A DNA stretch of 64,000 nt from Methanoculleus frigidifontis (lineage in GTDB: Archaea > Halobacteriota > Methanomicrobia > Methanomicrobiales > Methanoculleaceae), in assembly GCF_030464345.1 (NCBI RefSeq), contig NZ_VCYH01000003.1, forward strand, positions 248,001 through 312,000. The letters run 5' to 3'. The notes under the pieces are model-generated. The model made no database searches and was not told the origin of the DNA. It worked only from the letters and a program-made list of their open reading frames with translations. The position numbers were made by a program, and so were the translations under genes. Of this stretch, positions 1 through 8,124 are shown one piece after another. The first letter of the stretch is position 1; every line of letters starts with the position of its first letter.

Positions 1-63
1 GATGGCGCTCCGTGCCGTCTTCGCCTGCTCGCGGAGGTACTGTTTCGTCCGGCTCATTTTCAT
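1..63 (-). CDS. N-terminal fragment of an unidentified gene cut by the window edge
   Basis: The minus strand has an ATG at 63 followed by 21 open codons that run off the window start. The encoded N-terminus is very basic (Lys and Arg rich, MKMSRTKQYL...). A GAGATC stretch lies just upstream of the ATG as a possible ribosome binding site. It sits 51 bases after the stop of the gene at 115-522 on the same strand, so it may be the next gene of that operon. Too little is visible to assign a function. Confidence 0.5.
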   Translation of the reverse strand, partial: MKMSRTKQYLREQAKTARSAI

Positions 64-114
64 CAGGATCTCGACCGGAATGCTCTTAAGGTTTGCACAG
101 CGGCGGTGCAAAGG

Positions 115-522
115 TCACCGGCCTTCCGTCCCGCAGGCGTCGCGAAACTCCCGCAGGGCCGTCGCGAGGATCTTTGTTTTGCCGATGAGCCCGGCTATCT
201 GGAGGGTGTCGAGGATCTCGTCGCGGCTGGATCCCGCACGGAGGGCCGCCCGGATATGCACCTTCAGGCATTTGTCGGCGCCTGCACCGGCGGCAGCGGC
301 GACGGCAACGAGTTCTGCGGTCCGTGCGTCCAGGCTCTCGGGGCGGGCGGTTTTGTAGTCCGCGAGAGCAGCGAGGACGAACGCTTCGGGGCGCTCCTGC
401 AGAATGGGGAAGATGAACGGCACCGTGCCCAGCATCGCTTCGGTGTCGGCGACGATGTCGTCGCCGATCTCCTCCGCGTGGCTGAGAAATGCATCGAGTA
501 TGCGGGTATTTTCCGGATTCAT
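115..522 (-). CDS. carboxymuconolactone decarboxylase (CMD/AhpD-like) family protein
   Basis: This 135-residue helical protein has the CMD-family pattern around residues 67-110: ARTAELVAVAAAAGAG, then Cys85 and His89 (KCLKVH), then ALRAG and an EIL helix. Family members are small all-alpha peroxidase or decarboxylase-type proteins. Here the usual AhpD CxxC pair is missing, because only Cys85 is present, so thiol peroxidase activity of the AhpD kind is doubtful. I chose the ATG at 522 over the longer frame to 672, because the upstream extension is Arg-rich and does not look like protein. The first 60 residues (a helical region with FLSHAEEIGDD) are additional to the core. It is followed by a truncated gene at the window edge. 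Confidence 0.7.
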   Translation of the reverse strand: MNPENTRILDAFLSHAEEIGDDIVADTEAMLGTVPFIFPILQERPEAFVLAALADYKTARPESLDARTAELVAVAAAAGAGADKCLKVHIRAALRAGSSRDEILDTLQIAGLIGKTKILATALREFRDACGTEGR

Positions 523-1058
523 TGCTCTCGGTATGCAGTATGCCGCTCTTCTGCTGAAAAGGTGTTGTTTTGATCGGGCACGGCCGGTTCCTGACCGCCG
601 TACCCTGCGTTCATTTAACATGAAAGAGCCCCTCTGCTTTCGGTTCTTGCACGTGCCCGCAGAACCGGTCACGAAGAGCGGTATGAAATGCCGGATCCGT
701 GAATACGGTTTTTCGTTGGATTACCGCTCCCCCTGCTGCATTTCTCGGCACGCTTTCACAAGTGTCGCGGTCGGGTTCCAGAGCACCGCAAGGAATACTC
801 ATCAATGAGCAGTGTCCGTCCCGGACTATCGCATCGGGGTGGGGACAGGGGAGGGGGCCCGGCCCCTTCCCCTGGTACCCCTCCCCCATGAAGATACTCC
901 CCACGGTACGGTTGTCAGTGAAAGTGTTGCAGAGAGCAGACCTCGTAATGTTGTACAATGTGCTGAGCCCTTACTCAGTGAGCGTTTGATAGAGAGTCCC
1001 TGCAGCCACCGCCACGGGCGACCCGCCTGCAGCCCCGAAAAAAAGGAGTATCCGGTAT
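523..1058. other. 536-base intergenic region with a GC-rich repeat-like palindrome
   Basis: No convincing gene is present; the open frames here are shadows or extensions. Around 835-891 there is a run of G-rich then C-rich sequence (GGGGACAGGGGAGGGG then CCCCTTCCCC and CCCTCCCCC) that resembles part of the intergenic repeats near 24.7-25.0 kb and 51.7 kb. The part next to thiC holds its probable terminator. Confidence 0.5.
1038..1044 (-). terminator. T-run terminator downstream of thiC
   Basis: A run of seven A on the plus strand reads as T7 on the minus strand about 15 bases after the thiC stop. Archaeal intrinsic termination commonly needs only a T-run. No strong stem precedes it. Confidence 0.45.
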
Positions 1059-2333
1059 TTAGAAGTTGAAGTGCCGGGAGACGATCTTGAGTGCGCAGAA
1101 GTCGCCGCACATTGTGCAGGCATCGGCATCGGCGGGCGAGCGCTCGTCGCGGATGGCTTTTGCGCGCTCCGGGTTGATCGCGACGGCAAACTGGCGGCCC
1201 CAGTCGAGGTCGCGGCGGGCGTGCCCCATCTCGAGATCGGCGTCGCGCTTCTTGAGTTTGATCATGTCGCCGACGTGAGCGGCGATCCGGGAACTGATGA
1301 CGCCCTCGTAGACCTCCTCCGGAGTGGGGAGCGCCAGGTGCTCGGCCGGGGTGACGTAGCAGATGAAGTCCGCGCCGTACGACGAGGAGAGTGAGGCGCC
1401 GATTGCGGCGACGCGGTCGTCGTAGCCGGGAGCGATGTCGGTGACGAGCGGGCCGAGCATATAGAACGGCTTTCTGTTCGTGACGCGCTTCTGCAGGACG
1501 ACGTTCGTCTCGATCTCGTCGATCGGGATGTGGCCGGGCCCTTCGACGATGACCTGCACGCCGGCGGCATGCGCCTTGTCCGCAAGCTCGGCGTTGATCA
1601 GGAGTTCCTGGATCTGGGCGCGGTCGGTCGCGTCGTGGCATGCGCCGGCACGCATGCCGTTCCCGAACGAGAGTGTCACCTCGTGCTCCTTGAGGATCTC
1701 AAGGAGGTAATCGAACTCGGCGTAGAGTGGGTTCTCCTTCTCGTTATGGATCATCCACGCGGTCATGAACGCGCCGCCGCGGGAGACCAGGCCGCCGTGG
1801 CGCCCCTGGTTCTGCAGGCGTTTCATGGTCTCGTAGTTGATGCCGGTGTGGATCGCCATGAAGTTGGTGCCGAGCTTCGCCTGCTCGGCGGTGATCCGGA
1901 AGAGGTCGTCCTCCTCCATATTGACGACCGCGCCGTCTTTTCGGGCGGCCTCGATGAACGCCTGGTAGAGGGGGACCGACCCGACCGAGAGATCCGTCGC
2001 CTCGACGACCCGCCGCCGGATCTCCGCGAAGTCTCCGCCGGTCGAGAGCTCCATCAGGGTGTCGGCTCCGGCGAGCTTGGCCTGCCGCGCCTTCTCAACC
2101 TCCATGTCGATATCGACGATGTCGGAGGAGGTGCCGATGCTGGCGTTGACCTTGGTGCGGAGCCCCTCGCCGATACCGCAGATCGCAACCTTGCGGTACG
2201 GGGAGATTGGGATGGTGATATGTGCGCCCGCAACGCCCCGCCTGACGAAGTCTTCGGTGACGCCTTCCTGCTGTGCGACTATTTTCATCTCTTCGGTAAC
2301 GATGCCTCTCTTTGCATCCTCTATGAGACCCAT
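1059..2333 (-). CDS. thiC: phosphomethylpyrimidine synthase ThiC
   Basis: ThiC is a radical SAM enzyme that rearranges aminoimidazole ribotide to hydroxymethylpyrimidine phosphate for thiamine synthesis. The 424-residue protein has the family body (ELSTGGD, SVGSVPLYQA, HTGINYE, NPLYAEFDYLLEIL, EGPGHIPID, YMLGPLVTDIAPGYD) and ends with the cluster-binding cysteines C406, C409 and C413 in CTMCGDFC. That spacing is C-x2-C-x3-C, one residue shorter than the CSMCGPKFC form I know from bacteria. The length fits the short archaeal form. The start ATG at 2333 has no clear Shine-Dalgarno sequence, and a TTTATCAA box about 30 bases upstream suggests a leaderless or short-leader transcript. I saw no TPP riboswitch upstream. 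Confidence 0.95.
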   Translation of the reverse strand: MGLIEDAKRGIVTEEMKIVAQQEGVTEDFVRRGVAGAHITIPISPYRKVAICGIGEGLRTKVNASIGTSSDIVDIDMEVEKARQAKLAGADTLMELSTGGDFAEIRRRVVEATDLSVGSVPLYQAFIEAARKDGAVVNMEEDDLFRITAEQAKLGTNFMAIHTGINYETMKRLQNQGRHGGLVSRGGAFMTAWMIHNEKENPLYAEFDYLLEILKEHEVTLSFGNGMRAGACHDATDRAQIQELLINAELADKAHAAGVQVIVEGPGHIPIDEIETNVVLQKRVTNRKPFYMLGPLVTDIAPGYDDRVAAIGASLSSSYGADFICYVTPAEHLALPTPEEVYEGVISSRIAAHVGDMIKLKKRDADLEMGHARRDLDWGRQFAVAINPERAKAIRDERSPADADACTMCGDFCALKIVSRHFNF

Positions 2334-2509
2334 GGGTATAGCGTTGGAAGAAAGAGTTGATAAAGCCTCTTTTTTACAAATCTCGAATAAATCGTGCTTG
2401 TTCTCTTCGCAAGTAAATTTGTTTACTCTTACTCAGGCTAAGTTGCATTGCGTGAATGCGAACCTATTCATGAAACCAACACCATATATCCGATTATCTG
2501 GGTGACGAT

Positions 2510-3220
2510 GTGAAGGTCAATTTCGGAGGGTTCGTTCCGGTGAGCACCGTCGACTGGCGGGGGAGAGCGGTCTGCACGGTCTTCTTCCGGGGATGCCCCG
2601 CGGACTGCTACTACTGCCACAACCGCTCCATCCGCGAGGGCGAGGATATGCGCGAGGTCGCCGAGATCGCCCGGATGATCGATGAGTCGCTCCTGCTCAT
2701 CTCCGGTGTCGTCTTCTCGGGTGGCGAAGCGACGATGCAGAAGGAGGGTCTGCTCGCCCTCGCCGAAGCATGCAGAAAGAGAGGTCTCGCCGTCGGCCTG
2801 CAGACGAACGGCATGTTTCCCGCGACACTGCAGGCGCTGCTCGACCGGGACCTCGTGGATATGGTCGCGCTTGATCTCAAGACCCGCTGGGAGCGCTACG
2901 ACGAGCTGCTGGCCGTTCCCGCCGTCGACCGGGTGAAGCACTCGCTCGCCCTCTGCACCGCTGCGGCAGAAAGCGGCGATCTCGAGCATTTCGAGGTCGT
3001 GGTGACGCTCTTTCGAGGCTGGGAGGATGATCTTGCGTACATCGCCCCCGAAGTCCGGGGTGGAGACCTCGTCCTGCAGCAGGGGGTCTATGGGACCATC
3101 CCGCCGCTCACCCGGGAGGAGCTTTTGGCCGTCGCGGATACGCTCTCGCGGCAGGTGGCGGTCCGGACGCGTGAGGACGGTGAAGTGCCCTGTGACGGGC
3201 TGGGACGGCGGCAGTGCTGA
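2510..3220 (+). CDS. radical SAM protein, anaerobic ribonucleotide reductase activase-like
   Basis: This 236-residue protein carries the radical SAM cluster motif C29-x3-C33-x2-C36 (RGCPADCYYCHN), preceded by VCTVFFRGCP and followed by the SAM-binding FSGGEAT at about residues 68-74. That layout is typical of NrdG/PflA activating enzymes, which make a glycyl radical on a partner protein. No glycyl-radical partner lies nearby, so the substrate is not settled. Methanogens often carry stand-alone members with the same annotation. The start is GTG at 2510, preceded by GGGTGA, with a TATA-like ATATATCC about 25 bases upstream. It is divergent from thiC. Confidence 0.8.
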   Translation: MKVNFGGFVPVSTVDWRGRAVCTVFFRGCPADCYYCHNRSIREGEDMREVAEIARMIDESLLLISGVVFSGGEATMQKEGLLALAEACRKRGLAVGLQTNGMFPATLQALLDRDLVDMVALDLKTRWERYDELLAVPAVDRVKHSLALCTAAAESGDLEHFEVVVTLFRGWEDDLAYIAPEVRGGDLVLQQGVYGTIPPLTREELLAVADTLSRQVAVRTREDGEVPCDGLGRRQC

Positions 3221-3396
3221 TCTGCTCCTGCCGGTCGTTAAGCATAATACACACGGTAACGAATTTTTTATAAGAAAGTTCTCGGTTCGCCGGACGGCGG
3301 ACCCTGCGCACGGCCGGTCGGCAAACGACCTTTGGCGTGCAGAGATCCTGAATACGGAGATAATTTTTTGTGATTTATCAAGAGGAGATACCGCTG

Positions 3397-3945
3397 ATGA
3401 AGGTAATAGGCGTAGTCGGGCTGCCGGGGAGCGGGAAAGGAGAGGTATCGAAGATAGCCGGAAAGATGGGAATCCCCGTCGTCGTGATGGGGGACGTCAT
3501 ACGGGAGCGTGTCAGGGCTGCGGGACGCGACCCGACCGATACGAATCTCGGTGAGGTCTCCCGGAGCCTGCGTGCCGAACTCGGCATGGACGCCATCGCC
3601 CGGCTCACCATCCCGGCGATCGAGAGTCAGGAGTCCCCGATCGTCCTGGTGGACGGGATCCGGGGCGACTACGAGGTTGCGACCTTCCGACAACGGTTCT
3701 CCGAGTTCGTGCTGGTCGGCATCACCGCCCCCTTTGCGGTGCGCCTCGCGCGCCTCGCGCGGCGGGGACGGGCGGACGATATGCTGACGGAGGACGACCT
3801 CCGCGCCCGCGACGAGCGCGAGCTCGGGTGGGGGCTTCTGCGTGCGCTCAGAGAGGCCGACTATACGGTCGAGAACGCCGGGTCCGTGGAAGACCTGGCC
3901 GCAGAGGTGGAAGGCCTCTTTGCCCGTCTCGGAGGCGATGCATGA
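3397..3945 (+). CDS. AAA-type P-loop kinase, dephospho-CoA kinase-like (UPF0200 type)
   Basis: This 182-residue nucleotide kinase has its Walker A at residues 8-15 (GLPGSGKG), followed by a VMGDVIRER segment that resembles the substrate region of dephospho-CoA or nucleoside monophosphate kinases. VDGIRGDYEV lies mid-protein. The UPF0200 family is the archaeal group usually described as a dephospho-CoA kinase candidate; this is family knowledge, not proof. The ATG at 3397 is chosen over an in-frame GTG at 3370 because GAGGAGAT lies nine bases upstream. Its stop overlaps the next ATG (ATGA at 3942-3945), so translation is probably coupled. Confidence 0.75.
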   Translation: MKVIGVVGLPGSGKGEVSKIAGKMGIPVVVMGDVIRERVRAAGRDPTDTNLGEVSRSLRAELGMDAIARLTIPAIESQESPIVLVDGIRGDYEVATFRQRFSEFVLVGITAPFAVRLARLARRGRADDMLTEDDLRARDERELGWGLLRALREADYTVENAGSVEDLAAEVEGLFARLGGDA

Positions 3946-4715
3946 GCCTTTCACCCTACTTCTCCTCCTCCTCCAAGGTCTGGGAGTCCCGGGACTGGAT
4001 CTTCGGGATTGAAGAAGCCGGCTATGCAGGCTGGGAGATCGTGGCCGACGGCCGCTACCGGTTTGACAACCCGGAGACCTTCCGCGAGATCCGGGAGGAC
4101 CTCGCAAGCACCGGGCTTTCCGCGACGGTGCACGCCCCCTACAGCGACCTCAACCTCGCCTCGCTCAACTACCCGATCTGGCGGGAGTCGGTCCGGCAGA
4201 TCTGCACCTGCATTGAGAAGGCTGCGGAACTGACCGACCGGGTGACGGTGCACCCCGGGTTCGTATCCCCGGTGGGAAAGCTCGTGCCCGAGAAGACCTG
4301 GGAGATGCAGAAGAACGCTCTTGCCGAGATCGGGCGGTTCGCCGCCGATCGCGGCGTGCTTGCGTGCCTTGAGAATATGATAAGCATCAAGGAGTTTCTC
4401 TGCCGGTATCCCGAGGAGCTGATCGGGATGACCGAGGATATCGAGGGGATCGGTATCACCTTCGATGTCGGGCATGCGAACACCAACGGCATGGTCGCCT
4501 CCTTCCTGCAGTACGTCCCGCAGTTCGACCACCTGCACATCCACGACAACCACGGTGTGCAGGACGAACACCTGGCGCTCGGGGACGGGACGATCGACTG
4601 GGAGACCGTGGGACGGCGCATCGCCGCCGAGTACTCGGGGGTTGTCGTCGTGGAGGGGCGGTCGCTTGAAGAGGCGAAGAGAAGCCTTGCAGCTTTTGGG
4701 AAGTGGTTCGTATAG
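3942..4715 (+). CDS. sugar phosphate isomerase/epimerase-like TIM-barrel protein
   Basis: The 257-residue protein belongs to the xylose isomerase-like / AP endonuclease 2 superfamily. It has strands ending in VHAPY, TVHPG, CLENM and FDVGHANT, then HLHIHDNHG and HLALGDGTIDW, which place Glu, His and Asp metal ligands at the top of a barrel. The reaction is unknown; family members isomerise or epimerise sugars or act on abasic DNA. The ATG at 3942 overlaps the preceding stop by four bases, and the following rnz gene starts inside it at 4703, so it is embedded in a co-translated run. Confidence 0.75.
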   Translation: MSLSPYFSSSSKVWESRDWIFGIEEAGYAGWEIVADGRYRFDNPETFREIREDLASTGLSATVHAPYSDLNLASLNYPIWRESVRQICTCIEKAAELTDRVTVHPGFVSPVGKLVPEKTWEMQKNALAEIGRFAADRGVLACLENMISIKEFLCRYPEELIGMTEDIEGIGITFDVGHANTNGMVASFLQYVPQFDHLHIHDNHGVQDEHLALGDGTIDWETVGRRIAAEYSGVVVVEGRSLEEAKRSLAAFGKWFV

Positions 4716-5656
4716 CGGGGGAGACGCTGCATGTCCACTTCCTCGGCACCGCCGGGGCGCTCCCTTCGCCGCAGCGAAACCCCTCCTGCATACTGATCCG
4801 GCGGGGTTCGGATACGCTCCTCTTCGACTGCGGCGAGGGAGCCCAGCAGCAGATGATGCGGGCACGGACGGGCTTTGGCATCGACGCGATCTTCGTCACA
4901 CACTGGCATGCCGACCACTTCCTCGGCATCTTCGGGCTTGTGGAGACGCTCTCGTTCACGGGACGGACAGAGCCGCTGCATATCTACGGCCCTGACTGGG
5001 TGCGTGAGTTCGTCGGCCTGCTCCGGACGGTCGGCAGGGGCAACGTCGGCTTTCCGGTGCACGCCCATCCGCTCGGGCACGGCGCGGTCGTGCCGTTCCC
5101 CGGGTATACCGTGCGGGCGTTTGCGACGCGCCACGGGATCGCCGGCCTCGGCTATGTCCTCGAAGAAGACGCCCGTCCGGGGAGGTTCGACCGGGAACGG
5201 GCGATCGCGCTCGGCGTCCCCGCAGGGCCGCTCTTCGGGAGGCTGCAGCGGGGCGAGACGGTCCGGGTCGTGCGGGACGGCGTCGAGATCGAGGTCCGTC
5301 CCTCCGACGTGATGGGCGACGAGCGGCCGGGCAGAAAGATCGTCTATACCGGCGACACCCGGCCGCTGCAGCACCAGCCGGAGGCGGCTGCACTGATGCG
5401 GGACGCCGACCTTCTGATCCACGACGCGACCTTCGACGACGAGGACGCCGCCCGGGCTGCCGAAGTCCTCCACGCTACGGCGGGCGAGGCAGGCGAGGCT
5501 GCAGAAGCACTCAATTCCCGCATGCTGGCTTTGGTTCACCTCAGTTCGCGATATACGGGCATAGGAAACCATATACGCGATGCAAAGAGAAATTATAAGG
5601 GTGACGTGATCGCGCCGGCCGACCTGACGGTGCTTGAGATCACGTACAGGGGCTGA
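4703..5656 (+). CDS. rnz: ribonuclease Z (tRNA 3' processing endonuclease)
   Basis: RNase Z cleaves the 3' trailer of pre-tRNAs. The 317-residue metallo-beta-lactamase protein has NPSCILIRRG near the N-terminus, the zinc motif THWHADH (His67, His69, Asp71, His72), the downstream ATRHGI loop, the TGDTRP segment and the C-terminal ALVHLSSRY histidine motif, all expected for the tRNase Z short form. The length is normal. The start is a GTG at 4703, 13 bases inside the upstream gene. No later start would keep the first strand (HVHFLGTAGALP). Confidence 0.92.
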   Translation: MVRIAGETLHVHFLGTAGALPSPQRNPSCILIRRGSDTLLFDCGEGAQQQMMRARTGFGIDAIFVTHWHADHFLGIFGLVETLSFTGRTEPLHIYGPDWVREFVGLLRTVGRGNVGFPVHAHPLGHGAVVPFPGYTVRAFATRHGIAGLGYVLEEDARPGRFDRERAIALGVPAGPLFGRLQRGETVRVVRDGVEIEVRPSDVMGDERPGRKIVYTGDTRPLQHQPEAAALMRDADLLIHDATFDDEDAARAAEVLHATAGEAGEAAEALNSRMLALVHLSSRYTGIGNHIRDAKRNYKGDVIAPADLTVLEITYRG

Positions 5657-5678
5657 TCGGCGATGGACGGTGATATTG

Positions 5679-6875
5679 ATGTTCCTGGGCATAGGCGACC
5701 GGAGCAGGCTTATTCTGACCGGGCTTGCCGCTCTGGTCATCAGTGCCGCCGTGATCAGCATCGCCGGCATGGTTCTCGGGTCTGCCCGTGAGCTCCTGGC
5801 GGTCATTCCCGGACTGATGGTGCTGCTCCCGGCGTCCATCAACATGCGGGGGAGCATATCGGGCGTTTTTGCCTCCCGGCTCTCCTCGTCGATGCACCGT
5901 GGTGAGTTCGAGGTCGATCTCCGGGAGGGGGAGATCCTCGGCAACAATCTCCGTGCATCGTTTGTGATCACCGTCCTGATCGCCTTTGTTCTCGGTATCT
6001 TTGCATACGCCGTCGCCAGGCTCGCCGCCCTCGAGGTGCTCGGCGTCCTCGATCTGGTGCTGATCTCCATGATCAGCGGCGTCGTATCGGGGGTCGTCGT
6101 CATGGCGATCACGATCCTCGTCTCGGTTGCAAGTTACCGCTACGGTCTCGACCTCGACATGATCGCCGCCCCGACCGTCACGACCTCGGGTGACATCGTC
6201 ACCCTGCCGGTCCTCCTCCTCTCCGCATTTCTTGTCATCCTCCTGCCGCCCGGCATCCGCCTGGCGCTGGTCGCGGCTGCTCTCCTTCTGGTTGCGGCGA
6301 CGGTGGTGTATGCCCTGCAGCGGACCGAGGAAGTGCGCGATGTCGTGCGCGAGACGACATCGCTTCTCATCCCGCTCTGCTTCGTGGGCACCCTGGCCGG
6401 CGTGACCTACACCGTGAGCCTCGACAGTCTGATCGCCTTCGCCGCGCTTCTGATCCTGATACCGCCGTTCGCAGGCGGACTTGGTTCGATCGGCGGGATC
6501 CTTGCCTCCCGCCTCTCGACCGGGATGCATATGGGTGAGATAAATCCGACGCTGCTGCCGGAGCGCGGTGTCGTGCATCAGTTTATTATCACCTATTTCT
6601 ATACGCTGATACTGCTCCCGCTGGTGGCAGGAATCGCGCACGGTGGGGCGCTGCTCCTCGGCCTGAACAGTCCCGGGCTGGGGGTGCTGGTCGCCATCAG
6701 CGCCCTTGCCGGGGTGGCGATTATGACGCTGGTGAACGGCGTGGCCTACGTGACAGCAACTCTGTCGTTTCGCTACGGCCTTGATCCCGATAATTTCGGG
6801 ATTCCGGTTATCACCAGCCTGATAGACCTGATCGGCGCAACAGCGCTCATCGCGGTTATTACTCTTGTGCTATAG
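5679..6875 (+). CDS. MgtE/SLC41-like divalent cation transporter, two-repeat form
   Basis: This integral membrane protein of about 398 residues is made of two homologous halves. Each has the MgtE-family pore-region pattern: PASINMRGSISGVFASRLSS at about 50-69 and PPFAGGLGSIGGILASRLST at about 263-282, each followed by an MH.GE segment. Roughly ten hydrophobic helices are visible. The cytoplasmic N and CBS domains of bacterial MgtE are absent, which matches archaeal and SLC41-type proteins, so Mg2+ or a related divalent ion is the inferred substrate. I chose the ATG at 5679, preceded by GGTGAT, over upstream TTG and GTG codons. The next gene encodes a probable regulator. Confidence 0.75.
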   Translation: MFLGIGDRSRLILTGLAALVISAAVISIAGMVLGSARELLAVIPGLMVLLPASINMRGSISGVFASRLSSSMHRGEFEVDLREGEILGNNLRASFVITVLIAFVLGIFAYAVARLAALEVLGVLDLVLISMISGVVSGVVVMAITILVSVASYRYGLDLDMIAAPTVTTSGDIVTLPVLLLSAFLVILLPPGIRLALVAAALLLVAATVVYALQRTEEVRDVVRETTSLLIPLCFVGTLAGVTYTVSLDSLIAFAALLILIPPFAGGLGSIGGILASRLSTGMHMGEINPTLLPERGVVHQFIITYFYTLILLPLVAGIAHGGALLLGLNSPGLGVLVAISALAGVAIMTLVNGVAYVTATLSFRYGLDPDNFGIPVITSLIDLIGATALIAVITLVL

Positions 6876-6885
6876 TGAGAGATAT

Positions 6886-8109
6886 ATGAAAAGAGCGCCA
6901 AAAAGACCTATGATGGAACGTGATTATCAGCCGGTCAGCTTTAAGGATGTCCTGATCGAGATGAAGGATATCTCCGAGCTGATGGTTGATCTTGCATATT
7001 CTGCCATACTGTTCGATAGTAAAGAGATTGCCCTTGAAGTCATCAATCTCGAAGAGAGCATGAATAAACTGGTCTATCAGGCCAGGATCCAGAGCGTCCT
7101 CGGTGCCCGGCGCCTCGAAGAGGCGGAGGCGATGAGCGGGATGCTCCAGGTGGCCGAGGCTGCCGAGAAGATCGCAAACTCCGCTTCGGATGTCGCAACG
7201 CTCATCCTGAAGGACGTGAAGTTCCCTGCCCAGCTCCGGCGTGTCCTCCCCGAGGCAGAAGAGGTCGTCACCCGCGTGGTGGTCTCCCCGGGAAGCGGCC
7301 TTGACGGACGGACACTCGGCGACCTGAAACTCCAGAGCACGAGCGGCATGCAGGTCATTGCCATCCGGCGCGGGCGGGGATGGATATACGACCCGGATAA
7401 GTGGACGTGTATGGTCGAGGGAGATATTCTGCTCGCAAAAGGGCCTGAAGACGGCGCCGAGCAGCTCGCCCTGATGGCCGGAGCCGAAGCATACCTGCGC
7501 CGCGAACCGCGCACGGTCGGTGTCGTCGACGACATCGACCGGGCCGTCAAGCTCATCATCGAGATGAAGAACATCAGCGAGCTCTCCGTCGGGCTCGCCT
7601 ATACATCCCTGCTCTTCAACAACAAGGAGGTCGCCGACGAGGTGGTTGCCCTCGATGCAGCGATGGAGGATATGCGCTACGATCTCGATCTCTGGATCCT
7701 CGAGGCGGCAAAGAAGATCGACGACGTCAGGTACCTGCGCGGCCTGCTGTACATGTCGTCGTTTTCAGAGGCGATCAGCAACGCCGCGCACGCCGTCGTC
7801 GACGTGCTGCTGCGGGACATCGAGATCCCTCCGGTCTTCAGGAAGATCGTGCGCGAGTCGGACGAGATCATCACGCGGATCTCGGTGAGCGAGTCCTCGC
7901 CCCTTGCGGGCAAGAGCCTCAAGGAGGCGTCCCTCGGCAGGGTGACCGGTATGGTGGTGCTCGCGATAAAGAGCCGGGACCGCTGGATCTACCGCCCGGG
8001 CAAGAACGTGCGCCTCCGGAGCGGGGACAGCATCATTGCAAAGGGAAGAAGAGACGGCGAGTGCAGACTCTATGAACTCGCCGGATACAGACGGGAAGAA
8101 CCTGAATAA
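6886..8109 (+). CDS. duplicated PhoU-like / RCK_C (TrkA-C) regulatory protein
   Basis: This soluble 407-residue protein consists of two copies of a module with an alpha-helical PhoU-like domain followed by a TrkA-C (RCK_C) beta-rich domain. The first copy spans about residues 15-205 and the second about 215-405. Matching landmarks are IEMKDISELMVDLAY and IEMKNISELSVGLAY, VVSPGSGLDGRTL and SVSESSPLAGKSL, and GRGWIYDP and RDRWIYRP. RCK_C domains bind small ligands such as c-di-AMP or ions and gate transporters. Its position 10 bases after the MgtE-like gene implies it regulates that transporter, which is inference. The ATG at 6886 is chosen over a TTG at 6865 inside the transporter gene. Confidence 0.8.
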   Translation: MKRAPKRPMMERDYQPVSFKDVLIEMKDISELMVDLAYSAILFDSKEIALEVINLEESMNKLVYQARIQSVLGARRLEEAEAMSGMLQVAEAAEKIANSASDVATLILKDVKFPAQLRRVLPEAEEVVTRVVVSPGSGLDGRTLGDLKLQSTSGMQVIAIRRGRGWIYDPDKWTCMVEGDILLAKGPEDGAEQLALMAGAEAYLRREPRTVGVVDDIDRAVKLIIEMKNISELSVGLAYTSLLFNNKEVADEVVALDAAMEDMRYDLDLWILEAAKKIDDVRYLRGLLYMSSFSEAISNAAHAVVDVLLRDIEIPPVFRKIVRESDEIITRISVSESSPLAGKSLKEASLGRVTGMVVLAIKSRDRWIYRPGKNVRLRSGDSIIAKGRRDGECRLYELAGYRREEPE

Positions 8110-8124
8110 CGTGGAGATACAGAA

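Noticed and set aside
2334-2509. Possible TPP riboswitch upstream of thiC
   Set aside because: No GGCTGAGA-type core or matching second arm is found on the minus strand; the spacing to a TATA-like box suggests a very short leader.
4169-6112. 647-codon open frame on the minus strand
   Set aside because: It crosses three well-supported plus-strand genes and is Arg/Ser-rich, typical of shadow frames.
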